From positions 4,497,001 to 4,561,000 of the forward strand of contig CM032127.1 in assembly GCA_018894105.1 (NCBI GenBank): a stretch of DNA of 64,000 bases, read 5' to 3'. The DNA is from Jacaranda mimosifolia (Eukaryota > Streptophyta > Magnoliopsida > Lamiales > Bignoniaceae). Below are positions 1-11,760 of this stretch, piece after piece. The notes under the pieces are model-generated. The model ran no database searches. It was not told where the DNA came from and worked only from the letters and a program-made list of their open reading frames with translations. The position numbers and the translations under genes are program-made. The stretch's first letter is position 1; each line of letters begins with the position of its first letter.

Positions 1-1247
1 AAGCCGCCTCTTCGGAGCTTGAGCAGGAGCCCTAAGAGATCATCCCGTAGAAGTATTAGTAGAAGCTCTGGTAGGGCCCCTTCTAGGAGAAGCCCCAGCC
101 AAAGTCCAGTCAGGGCACCTGGCAGGGTAACTCGCCGCAGCTACTCAAGGAGTCCTGTTAGTGCTGGCCGTAGGGCAAGGTCACCTGTTTCTGACCATGA
201 TAGAAGCTCATCAAGAAGCCGTTCTGATGATGGATCACCCAAACGCATTAGAAGAGGAAGGGGCTTTAGTGACCGATATTCTTATGTCCGGCGTTACAGG
301 AGTCGCTCTCCTGTAAGGTCATATCGTTATGGTGGCAGAAGTGACCGTGATCGGTGAGGATCAATCATATCTATCATCCTCGCCTCCTGTTGCCAGTTTA
401 GGCCCTTACATGCTCAAACTGGTGTTTTGAGATTTCCTGGACACTTTCCTTATGTCAATGTCTTTGCTTTTGATATGTAGATATTCAAGTTACAGAAGAT
501 CTCCTAGGCGTTACAGGAGCCCACCTCGAGGAAGAACTCCTCCCAGGTCTGTGACACTTGCATTTATTGACTTTGTTTCTATACTCTTTATCACCTTCTC
601 CGGTTCCTGGGCTGTTATCACTTTCCAGTATGGGCAGTGCTAACCGCCTTGGCAGCATATTGACATGAACTTTTATATGGGATCATTGGAATGAATTGGT
701 TGATTTGTCTGAATTGTGTGTTATCATCTGTGTTCTTATATGCTCTTGCATGCTGGGAAATTTAAGTAGAATGAAGTCTGAACCTAAGATGAGATTAATA
801 GGTTCTGTTGGCTTACCTGTATCACATGCGTCCCCTTGACTTCTTCAACCGAAGTCAGGTTGTTGTTCTTTATTCCTTGCAATTCTACATAGTACCCTCG
901 TTCAAGTTCCTGCTTAAACTTGTTGCAGATACAGAGGCAGGAGAGGCAGGACCCGCAGTCCTAGTGTCTCTCGCAGTCCAATATGCTATCGCAGCCGTCG
1001 TTATAGCCGCAGCCGGAGCCCCATTCGTAGTCGATCTCCTGTGGAAAGGTATCGAGCTTCACCACGTGGTGAAAGGCAGAGGTCACCTTCACAGAGCAGG
1101 AGCAGATCTGCATCACAGTCATCACATGATTCACGATCTCCAAAGCAAGTAGACAAACGAAGCTCAAGGTCATCGGCTGGAAGCCCCCCACGGAAGACAG
1201 GTCTTGTCTCTTATGGGGATGGCTCACCTGATTCTGACCGCGATTAA
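1..1247 (+). CDS. SR-rich cyclophilin (CYP63/CYP95-type peptidyl-prolyl isomerase), 3' part
   Basis: This is the C-terminal RS domain of a nuclear cyclophilin that works with SR splicing factors. The N-terminal isomerase domain lies before the window. Three exons join in frame: 1-353, 481-546 and 929-1247 (stop TAA 1245-1247), with phases CG|A and AG|A. The product is dense in RS, SR and RSP dipeptides and ends [15 protein letters not shown], a tail I associate with plant CYP63/CYP95. Such RS domains are known to be phosphorylated and to contact spliceosomal SR proteins. If the first visible intron is retained, a TGA stop at 355-357 overlaps the donor and removes the last ~130 residues. The exact paralogue (CYP63 or CYP95) cannot be decided without the missing 5' half. 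Confidence 0.85.
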
Positions 1248-1983
1248 CATCATTGTTGTGATGGTTGTGAGCCCCGTAGTGCCCTCTAAGCCAGCTTAGT
1301 AGCCTTGCTCTCTGAATTCTCTTTGATATTTTCTCTCACGTTAGTTGTCTCTTTTAACGTCTTCAATGATGTTTGAGGCATTAAGCAGCTATGATTGTTG
1401 TTCTTGAGTTGGACATAAAACTGCGGAAGCTATCAAGTATAAGCAAGTAGGATTAAGATGTTCGAATGATGCCGATCCTCTAAACTATCTGGGCGTGTAG
1501 CCTGAAGAGTTATTCCATGTAAACCATGTTATATAATTTTATTCTTATGCTTGATAGGAAAAATTCAATATCTTGATATCTTTTTTGATTGTCTTGTCAT
1601 GCCAATCTTAGTATTCTTAATATAAATCATTTTTTCAACTGAAAATTTGGCTTGTAGATTCCCACATAATCAAGATGTGTTAAACTTTAAATCATTCTCA
1701 GACGCAGCACTCAGCCGGCTCTTCCTCACGCTATCTGAAAAATCTCTTCCCCCCCCCCCCCCCCCCCTACAGGAATGAATAGAGGAGAAAGGGGGCATTG
1801 GCTGAGATAACAATGAGCTTGAGCAAACTAAATTATTCGTTGCCCGGCTGACGATCCAATGTACCAAACCTTTGTAAAACATTGGAGTAATCAAACTGGT
1901 TATGTCTCGTTATAATAAAACCATGCAGTAAACCTTCCCTAAGAAGTCCAAAAAATTCATGAATTAGCATAACATCCGAGGTC
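1248..1983. other. Intergenic: cyclophilin 3' UTR and ARM-gene upstream region
   Basis: I see no further coding sequence here. A run of 19 C residues at 1749-1767 is the only striking feature. The first few hundred bases are probably the 3' UTR of the cyclophilin gene, and the last part should contain the promoter and 5' leader of the ARM-repeat gene. I could not identify a TATA box with confidence. Confidence 0.5.
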
Positions 1984-3033
1984 ATGGCAAGTAGAGTTCG
2001 TGAAGCCATCGTCGAATGCCTGAAAGAAGCTAGATCCTCGGGTTCCATTGAAGATCAACACCAGGCCCTGCAAACCTTAGTCACCATCACAAAAATCAGC
2101 CCACAAAATCGAAATCTGCTGGCACAAACAGATGGAGCCATTGCATCACTTCTCGCCCTGTCAAAATCCTCCTCTCCAGCCATCCAAACTCAGGCTTTTT
2201 CCGTCCTTTTCAACCTCTCCCTCAACCCCAACTTGAAGCATTCCCTCGCCCAAATGGACACCATTTTCTACCTCAATACCCTCATTCTGTCCCCAAGCTC
2301 TGATGAATCCAGCAAACTTGCCGCCTCCTTGCTCTGCAGTTTAGCCATGCTCGACAAAAATAAAGCCAAATTTGGGGTCGCCGGCACAATACAGGTGAAA
2401 GTTTTTATTCTTTTCTAACTAAGGATCAAAGATTTAGAAAAAATAAATTTTCTTGACGGGTTCGTTATTTTCGTATTACTCTTATCATGTTTGTAACGAA
2501 AACGTACAGATATTTATTTAAAGCCCAAATAACAAAATCCTGCTTCCCCACGGGTTCAGGTTCTAGTGAAGGCAATCTCGGGCCCCCGAAGTCCCGCCGC
2601 CCACCACCTCCTCAGCTCCCTGGCGGAGCTAGTGCAGTTTCACGGCAACTGCACGGTGGCTGTCCGGGCGGGAGCGGTACCAGTTCTGATGGCGGTAGCT
2701 GAGAGCGCCGACGGGGAGGATCTTTCCGGGACTTCGCTGGCGATTCTTGGACTTCTGGCCCGGTTTGACGAAGGATTGAATGAGCTGAAGAAAACTGATC
2801 GGCTCGTGCCCCGAATGGTGGGGATTTTGAAAATAGGATGCATGCTGAGTAAAGAAGGAGCGTGTGAGATTCTTCTTAAATTGTTTGATGAGAGTGTAGG
2901 GTGCTTAAGGATTGCTGTGGGACTGCCAGAGTTTTCCTCAGTGCTGGCGGATGTTTCCGTGAGGAGTTCGGGGCGGGCCCGGGAGAAGGCCAGTTTGCTC
3001 ATGAAGAAGATCATGGTTGCTAACGTGTACTGA
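1984..3033 (+). CDS. Armadillo-repeat protein (U-box-type ARM family, no U-box)
   Basis: There are two exons, 1984-2394 and 2560-3033, with a 165-bp GT-AG intron in phase 0, giving a 294-residue protein. The product is helical and leucine/alanine-rich with degenerate ARM repeats, for example HQALQTLVTITKISPQNRNLL, GAIASLLALSKSSSPAIQTQAFSVLFNLS and GAVPVLMAV. This matches the ARM halves of plant U-box (PUB) E3 ligases. No U-box precedes it, because upstream DNA is the neighbour's 3' region. Short stand-alone ARM proteins of this kind are common in plants and probably act as protein-binding scaffolds. The start ATG opens the ORF and is followed at once by the first helix. Exon 2 is clearly more GC-rich than its surroundings. 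The specific function is unknown. Confidence 0.85.
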
Positions 3034-3798
3034 TTTTCTCTATACATAAAGAAGACTGTGACAACATTTCTAATCGCATAATTTTGCATAAATAATTCTT
3101 TTAGCAATTATTTTTTTCATTTTCTGAGACGAAAAAAAAAAAAAAGGTTTTTTATTTTCCTATTTATTAAGAATAAGAAACCACTACAAGCGATCAAATT
3201 CAACGACTACGTTCTTTCCTTGATGAAAGAATATAAGAAATGATTAATGTGTGGCTTAGTTCTTTAATTCAAAATGGAGAATATTTTGAAGAATGCCCAT
3301 GAACCCTAACCAAAGGAGTCCTTTGAAGCATGTAATATAGTCCTAGCCCTAGGTTTAAATGTTTCATAATTGTTGTTTTAGTCACATCTAGTTTTCAAAA
3401 ATTCCCCCCCCCCCCCAAAAAAAATAAAATAAATAGAGACACTAATAAAAACTTATATGCATCCACATGTTTACATATAAGTGAAGTCTAGATCAGAAAA
3501 TCTTTTGCAATTAATGTATATATATAGACGTCTCATATGCCATTTGCTATTCTTCCAATTTGGCTTATATATTTCCTTGCCAAATTTAGGCATCATATTT
3601 GTGTGTTTGTATTTATTATTATTATTATTATTATTATGAATTTTTACATCAATAAATTTACTACAAATCTTCTTTTTTCTACTTAAGGGAGTAGAATACA
3701 AGCTTCATAAATGTAACTGGCATTAGAAATAGTCGTGAACCTCTTCAACGTGCATTTTAGGCATATATTTATCATTGCTCCTAGCCCATTGTTCCTAC

Positions 3799-3858
<60 letters not shown>

Positions 3859-5507
3859 TAAATTCATCGTTAAATACGAAATTTAATTATCATAAGGTGT
3901 TATTTGATCAGCATGCATTCGTTAAAAAATTTATCATATGCTAAAACGTCTGTTTTATTAATACTCCACCTCTTTCTTGTAGCAATTCATTAATCGGTTG
4001 ATTTTTTACCTTATAAGACAAGAATAATAACTGCATAATATACATACATTTGTTTTATGTACTTAGGTACTCACGTGCTCCACTAAGCAACCAAAACAAA
4101 AACAAAATCATTGCTCAAGCACTTCCTAATTAGCAGAAATTGTCTGCTAAACATTATGATTATGCACTAATCAAGAATGGGGTAGGCAAGGTTGAAAGTT
4201 TTAATTGATTAATGATGCCTAAAAATAGATTAATATACGAAGATAGATATATTTATTTTACCTCTAATTATTTAAGCGAAAGGTCATATATATATAGAGA
4301 GAGACAATTAATTTTTCTTGTTGAGATTTGAGGCTAAAGAATATTATTTTAGATTTCAAAATTATTTAAAAAATTAAAAAATAAAAAAGAACTGAAACAC
4401 ACAACACCTAAATTTTTCCTTTTCTTTTAATATATTTAGCAAAATGAAAAACAAAATTGTAGTCTACTTACATACATGATTGCTACTAAAAAAACTACAA
4501 GTATTAATTATATAATTAGTGTTGTATAAGTTTTTTATTTTTAATGCTTTTCTTGTCATTAATGTTATATAATACATTTTCATAGTTTTCAATTTTTCTT
4601 ATGAAATATTAATATCCTAAAAGAGAATCATTTCATGATTTTAAAACACTTATCACGTGTCAAGATACTTTGTGTCTTATCAAAATATTCGAAAACTTTC
4701 ACATTCAAACATCTAGTTTATGTGAAGTGCCTGAACTTTCATACTTTTGCCTTTTAATTTTTCACCATAGCACAAGTATATTCTTTGTTTTTTTATTCCA
4801 ACATCATCATCTTCCTCAAATGGACCTATTTCATAAATTGTGGCTATGGCCATAAATATGACAAAAAACTTAAGATGCATTAATTATGCAGAAGGGCATC
4901 TTCATGCATAACAAAATGAGATCAAAAGAATACTTCTTTTGAGTTGTGAAGCACAATAATTTGACAGAAATGTGCAACACAATGATGACATAAAGAAAAA
5001 AACTGACTCATCCATTGATGATATTTTCTGTTACAAGTTGAGAAATGTCACAATTACAATATATACATATATATATATATGTATGTATATTGTGGTGGAA
5101 TACACGATCACAAGTTGTAATTCTCTTATTAATCAATGGCTTAATCATCATTCATAAAGTTTTCATCATTTGAAAATATAAATATTTGTGTGTATATATT
5201 TATAAATCATCCTCATTTTTTCCAAAGACTTTAACTATATGTTGAATTAATATATTAGAATGTTAACTAAACATGAATTGTTTGGAAATGTTAAATTAGT
5301 TCTGCAAAACGCTTATTGAAATACTGAAGAGTGATTTTATTTAGCAATAATTAATTTATTTCATTTTTTTAATAAATATTTAAAAGAGTTATTGAAGCTT
5401 GATTGAAAGGTTAATTTAACTGCATATAGACTTAGAATATATATTTGATCACAAAGTCAATAAATGAAATGAATTAATTAACAATCAATATCAGTGATGA
5501 CAACGAT
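3034..5507. other. AT-rich intergenic region
   Basis: No supportable gene. The region contains short homopolymers, a C run near 3405, a TTA microsatellite near 3617-3637, a long AAT array at ~3803-3858 and AT-dinucleotide stretches near 5060. Short ORFs here lack splice context and recognisable motifs. Confidence 0.6.
3803..3858. repeat. (AAT)n microsatellite
   Basis: About 18 nearly perfect AAT/ATA trinucleotide units lie in intergenic DNA. It is likely to be length-polymorphic. Confidence 0.95.
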
Positions 5508-7010
5508 CTTGTTCTTCTATGTTTTGGAAAAAATTTAGGGGAATGAATTTTTGGGAGAAAATTTAGAGAATGTGCCAAACGTTTTTGTTTGTTTTGGGAA
5601 AATATGGAAAACGATTTGAGAATGAGTTGTTTGTTTGTTTTTTAGATGAGACAAATTTACTGTTGATGTCAAATTAGTTACTTTGTTGTTGGGTTTGTAG
5701 GGTGAAAGTAATTTTTTTTTTATGTAATATATTATATATATGTATGTATATTTATAACTGGATGATATGTGTGTGTATATATGTAATAATTGATATATTT
5801 TTGTAAAAAATGATGTGTAATTAATTCAATTGGTGTTTTATTTTAAAATTTATATTTTTATGAATTTATTAATAAATATTAATTATTTATGAAATTATAA
5901 TTATATCTTAATTATAAAAATCGGCTAATATCATAATTGTTGATATCGGCTTATATAAAAAAAATTAGTTATTATATATTAATTATAAACTAATTATGGT
6001 TTATTCCTAAAATATAATTATTTAACTACTTATTATTTGCAATTTATGTATAAATAAAACATAGTTATTTATTTAAATAAAATAAAATATATATAAGACA
6101 TAATAATGATTCATCAAATTAAAAAATAAATAATTTTATATTATATGAAACTAAATCATCTTAAATTATTTATTAAATAAAAAAACATAATATTTATTTA
6201 TACATGAAATATGAAACAAAATTAATATATACATAACAAGTTGTTTAAATTAATTTAATAAATTATTTATTTACTTTAACTCATTATTTAATTAATACAT
6301 TATTTTTGATAAATAAATTACTTAGTAACAATAAAAAAAAAATCACTTAATTTTAATTAATTTTCTTAGTAATTACTTTAATTATATTAATATTAATTTA
6401 TTAAACTTAATAGATTATTAAATAAATATCACACTATAATTAATTTTTTATAATAATTTTAAATAAATATGAATATTAATATTTAATGAAGAATAATTTT
6501 TTTGAAGAAGATTATTTTATTTATTATATCAAATTAAAACATCTTAAATTATTTAGTAAATGAACAAAATATAATATTTAATTAATACATTAAATATTAA
6601 ATATAACTAATACATTATTTTATTAATAAGTAAGTTAATTAATTTAATATGTTATTTAGTAAATAAATTATTTGTTAAATTTAATTAATTTTTTCGATGA
6701 TTAGTTTAATAAAATTTGTAAACATAAATTTTAGAATTTTTTAAGTAGTAAAATTTTAACATTTTTATATATGTATATATATATATATATGTACGAGTAA
6801 AGCGATATAGTGATAAATGAATAAGTGATATGAAAGACGGAGTGAGAAAATGAGGGGATAATGTGTGTTTTTTATGGTGTAGATTTGTTTTTGTGTGTGT
6901 GTGTGAATTGTGAGGGGGATTTTAAGTAAAAAAATTGTAATATTTTAAGAGAAAAATTGAGAAAGGTGCCTACATTTTAGAACTTTCCCCCTAAAACATA
7001 GGAGAACAAG
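5508..7010. mobile_element. AT-rich non-autonomous DNA transposon with ~20-bp TIRs
   Basis: The left end reads CTTGTTCTTCTATGTTTTGG. The right end, read on the opposite strand, is CTTGTTCTCCTATGTTTTAG, matching at 18 of 20 positions. The 1.5 kb interior is extremely AT-rich, has no coding capacity, and contains a TA-dinucleotide run near 6770-6790. This fits a non-autonomous TIR element or large MITE. I could not find a convincing target-site duplication, so the superfamily is unassigned and the true ends may lie a few bases outside these coordinates. Confidence 0.6.
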
Positions 7011-8128
7011 CCCTACGAATTTTGAATGGGAGAAATAATTGAGCAATCCTATTTCTCACCCCATCTCTCCCAATAACAGTGAAAATAGGCATTCGAAAAA
7101 AAGAATGAAAATAGGGCAAAATGACAAGTGAAAAAAAAAAAAGATGGGCCTTTTTGTTTTAGATTTCATTTATATCCTGTAATGAGCTGCAAAGAGCTAT
7201 TGGTAGTCAAATAAAACAGTTTTGAATTCAAAAAGTAACCAAGCTTTTGTAACTTTAGCAGGAGAAATTAGACCTGTTAAGCCTAGATTAGGCTTAGTTC
7301 ACACGAACACAGGAAATGAAGGGACAGTTTATAAGTACGCTTTAGACAAATAGACAGAAAAATAGGGAAGTGGAGGCAGAAAAGCCTATGCACTTTTTGG
7401 TTGTGCGCAACACTTCCAAGTTTTGAACCCCAACTCTAGGTTGGTACAGGAAAATCTTAAACCCCACCTGTTTTTCACACCGCTAAACTTCAGGCTATTT
7501 CTATTTTTAATCAGATCTTTACTGTGTCTGCTGCTTCATGCTGCATATGTGCTTCTTCTTACATCAAATATTCTCAGATTCTGGGATTTTGATTATTTCG
7601 CATTTGTTTTAGTGGGCAAGATAAAGATTCTGTTTTTAGTGGTGTGTAAGAGTGTAAATGTCATTAAATTAATATTTACTGAGAGGAAAAATGCTAAGTT
7701 TTTTCTTTTATTTTTCTTGTATTTATGATAGTATTATCGGTTTCAATGGTTGGAAGTGAAGCTCTTTTTCCATTTTGTCCACTGGAATTGATTCTGTGAG
7801 AATGTGCTTTCCAAAACCAAGAAAGACTTTCCTAGTTGGCTTCTGGGTCGTTCGTGAATTTATGTTTTTCTTGACGTAGGTGGATTCTATGTGGTCATAA
7901 AGATTATAGCTTCTTTTGTTGTTTTTTAACCTTTTTTCCTTTTTTTGTCTTTGTGTTTCATTTTCATGGGATCCCTTATCTTTTTTACTTATCTTTTAGT
8001 AGGTAGTTTTAGGCAGTATGTTACTGGTGTATGCAAAGACCTGCCCGTGCACAATTCTTTTGTATTCCATTTTCACCTTTTGAAACAAATATAAATAGAA
8101 CGACCAATGTGATTTTTATTCATTGCAG
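7011..8128 (+). other. Upstream region and probable 5' UTR intron of the thioesterase gene
   Basis: No coding exon is visible. The acceptor at 8127-8128 (CATTGCAG) opens the exon holding the start codon, so an upstream non-coding exon and a 5' UTR intron are likely. The first exon and transcription start could not be fixed. The T-rich stretch at 7700-8000 fits a plant intron. Confidence 0.45.
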
Positions 8129-8191
8129 GAGCTCGTTTTTTATCACTTGGACAAAGATTCTTCTGCATTTAGTAATAAATAGAAGCAAGTT

Positions 8192-10419
8192 ATGAGCTTC
8201 AGTAACACTGCTGGGGGTCTGTTAATTCCTTCCTCCTTTAGTTAATTACTGTATGAAATTTGATTATGTCTCAGCTATTGTTAGTTTCTTGAGTAATTCT
8301 TTATTATCAATTAAAGAACTATGACCAATATGTGTTAAACCCTTGTCTCTCAAATGTTTAAGGTAGCCAAGCCTCTAGAACAACATTTGAGTTTGGAAGG
8401 ACTCATGTTGTCAGGCCGAAAGGGAGGCACCAGGCAACAATAGTTTGGCTACATGGCCTTGGTGATAAAGGCTCCAGGTATGTTAACCTCTTTTAGTGAT
8501 AAAGAGAAATAGAATTCAATATTTATTTTGGTTTTGATGGGAAGGTTCTACATTAATCACATTCATCCTCAAATGCACTGAAGTGTCTTGTATTTGTTTC
8601 ATAAATGTGGGTTATTGTGAGAATGATGAATTGCTAGTATTTGGGTTGCTTTCATTATTTGTTGAATACCCTACATCAAGATGGTGGACTAATTTGAATT
8701 ATAGCATGTGGAAAATACGTAAAGGACTGCTGAGTTTTCATCCTCGTGTTCTAGAGTGTTATCATTCTGATCAACAGGAGAAAATGGTTGGCTGCAATGA
8801 GTACTATGTTTTACTTGTCCTTTCTTGCATTTTCAATGTGATGTCTATGGATGAGGGGTGTGGCATCAAGTCTTTAAACCAATGTGCAAGGTGTGAAACA
8901 GGGGACCACTTCCTCACTTCTGTCCTTATCCTTTTTAAAAACCTGAAGCACCATATGTAGTTATTTGTTTTCTTTTAAATTATAGGTTGAAAGCTGTTCA
9001 TTGTCATTAAGAATTAGGATAAGGCTGAGAACTATGCATTTTCAATCTCTTAGGGTGGCCTACCTTTATTTGTTTTGTCATATTCAATGGCCTCTTCTCG
9101 CAAAGTGGTGGTCCCAAAGCTAAGTAGTTGGCTTCTCTTTATTCTTGTGTCTAGATCTCTGTTGCATGATTTAGGTATAGATGTCAACTACATATTTCAA
9201 GTTTAATAGTCGTAAAAGTTGTCTTATGTGCTTACACTTAAGGATCCACATGCAATAACTTGGATACTTGCTTGAGCCTCAATAGAGGGCTCTGTGTCTA
9301 TGTTTTAGAGTTGCTTTCATTGGAGAACCGCAGTGATTTTAATTCTTTTCTTGATCCTGCAGCTGGTCGCAGCTCTTAGAAAGCCTTCCTCTTGCAAATG
9401 TAAGTTCTACTATAAATTTGGAGCATTTTTGTGGCATTCCCGTATAGATTAGATCTGTATAATACAACACATTAAACTAGTCCCTTTCCATGTCGAGAAA
9501 ATTGTCAAAAAGATAACTGTGTTGGTCATTAACTTCATTATCTCATTTTAAACTGAAAATCATGCAGGTAAAGTGGATTTGCCCAACTGCTCCTACTCGT
9601 CCAGTGTCGCTATTTGGTGGATTTCCTTGCACTGCCTGTAAGATATTTTTGTATACCCTATGCATTTTGTCTATGCTTATGGCCACCTGAGTTTCCAAGC
9701 TGCTGCAAGCTGAACAGCAGTCACTAATCAATACTTAACCACAGATGGTGGATATCCACTTATTTATGATTGGAAGAACTCATTTTCATTTTCACCTGCT
9801 ATATCAAGATGCAGCACAGAACTTACTCCAATATTACAGGGTTTGATGCACAAGATATTTCAGAGGATGCACCTGATGATTTAGAAGGATTGGATGCATC
9901 AGCAGCACATGTTGCAAATCTCTTGTCAACAGAACCTGCTGATAGTAAGTTACTTCTTCAGAGCATCGTACATTTACTTTTAAAAGGAGTGCTTGTAAGA
10001 GAACTTGATAGAATGAATTTCCTTAGTGGTTAAGAGATTGAAAAATGAAAAGAAAAAACATATATATATATATGTATGTATTACAAGCGTGCTGAATTTC
10101 CACTCTTATTGGAAGAAGGATGAGATCGTTTTGCTTGTCTGTATTTCTCATGACATATTTTTTCTGAATCAGAATGTTCAATTTCGACTGTTTCTTTTGC
10201 TTATTTATATAAAAATTACAAGAAGTTATCAGTACATGAACTGATCTTCCCTCAGAGTTGGGTTCCAAAAGCCTAGTGTGTAAAGGCATGATTACTTAGA
10301 GAATAGCTCAATTGGCTCGGGTTCCAAAAGCCTAGTGTTTAAAGGCATGATTACTTAGAGAATAGCTCAATTTGCTCAAATTCATCAAAATAGTTATTTT
10401 TGTACCCCAACACAACACA

Positions 10420-10451
<32 letters not shown>

Positions 10452-11760
10452 GAAAGGTTTGTTGAATTATGCTCTATGTGCATGGAAAAATGCACGGAGA
10501 TTAATAAGTTCATCACACTTGATGTCCGGTTTATCATAGAGAAGATCATTTCAAATAACTGGCTAAGTTTTGTCATCTCCTACTTGGCTTTCTTCTACTT
10601 TCTATTTTCTCAACAAACTTCCAGAAATTATCTGTACTTTCTCTTCAATCATATCAACTGTTATTTCCAGATTGCTGTCTCTAAACTAAACTGTGTTCAA
10701 CTCCATTTATTTGTTTCTGACAGGCCGCAAACTTAATAGTAGACATTCGCAATTGCCTGTTATTCAGCTGATTTATAAAGATCTTTCTGATTTAACTGCC
10801 ATCATCCTGAAGTTGATGAAAATGGGATTCCATCCTTGGAGATAATGAATTTTTTGTTGCATCTCCACAGTAAAACTAGGTATCGGAGGGTTTAGCATGG
10901 GTGCTGCAACTGCTCTTTACTCAGCGGCATGCCACATTTTTGGCCAATATGGGAACAGAAACCACCCATACCTAGTTAACCTGAGCTCTATTGTCGGTCT
11001 TAGTGGCTGGCTTCCATGTTCCAGGTATATTTCATTTATGCCCCCCCCACACCCAACACATTTACACAGTAATCAGCCTTCTGTTGGTGATCACATATTT
11101 GTTTAAACTCAGCAGCTAATTATTTTCTAGGATGCTAAGGAACCGAATGGAAGGATCAAACGAGATTGTAAGACGTGCAGCATCACTGCCCGTTTTGCTC
11201 TGTCATGGCTCTGGTATGCACATTTATTTTTCTTTGAAATTTCATGTTGAGCTTTTTCTTTGCCGTGGCTGTGGATGGCTGTTTATGTGTACCTAATTTT
11301 TGCATAAGAATTACTTTTTAGCCCTGACATTCTGAAGGTACCCTCAGCATGATAAATTTTGGTTTTTACAAGACTTTAGGGCATAGATATTACTGGGCTG
11401 GCCTCAAAATCCAGCTTTTTGCACCAGAAAGCTCAAACTATAGGTACGATTTCACAATGTGTTATCAGTTCAAAATTTACAGAATATTAATGTTTTCAGG
11501 GGATGATGTGGTGGCTTATAAACATGGAGAAAAGTCTGCCCAGGTCTTAACTTCTGCTGGATTTCAAGATCTTACATTTAAATCGTATGACGGGTATTAT
11601 TACACTCAAACTACTTGATAGCCATCTATTTGTGGGACAACGAGCTAACAGCACTTATCTGTTTACCTTTTCACTCAGGCTTGGCCATTACACCATTCCT
11701 GAAGAGATGGATGAAGTTTGTCGCTGGTTAACTGCAAGATTGGGGCTCCTGGGATCGTAA
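8192..11760 (+). CDS. Acyl-protein thioesterase-like alpha/beta hydrolase
   Basis: Nine coding exons: 8192-8216, 8363-8477, 9363-9399, 9568-9637, 9840-9944, 10871-11024, 11131-11213, 11500-11593 and 11679-11760. Together they give 254 residues in unbroken phase. The protein begins MSFSNTAGGSQASRTTFEFG, followed by the family-typical TIVWLHGLGDKGSSW. The catalytic triad is visible: Ser126 in GFSMG, Asp198 in HGSGDDVV and His231 in GLGHY. This is the LYPLA/APT family, cytosolic serine hydrolases that remove palmitate or related acyl groups from S-acylated proteins. Some plant members (SOBER1/TIPSY1 clade) deacetylate effectors instead. The length is normal and all key residues are present. Substrate specificity cannot be told from sequence. 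The exon with the ATG begins at 8129, so 8129-8191 is 5' UTR. Confidence 0.93.
10261..10378. repeat. 59-bp tandem duplication in intron 5 of the thioesterase gene
   Basis: Copies at 10261-10319 and 10320-10378 differ at only a few positions. The duplication is intronic and lies just before a CA microsatellite and an A-run (~10410-10452). The high identity suggests a recent local event. Confidence 0.9.

Noticed and set aside
961..1227. 88-codon antisense ORF
   Set aside because: It is the shadow of the RS-repeat last exon of the cyclophilin gene.
8583..8960. 125-codon ORF on the plus strand
   Set aside because: It lies wholly inside intron 2 of the thioesterase gene, has no recognised motif, and its boundaries do not match splice sites compatible with the gene's phase.
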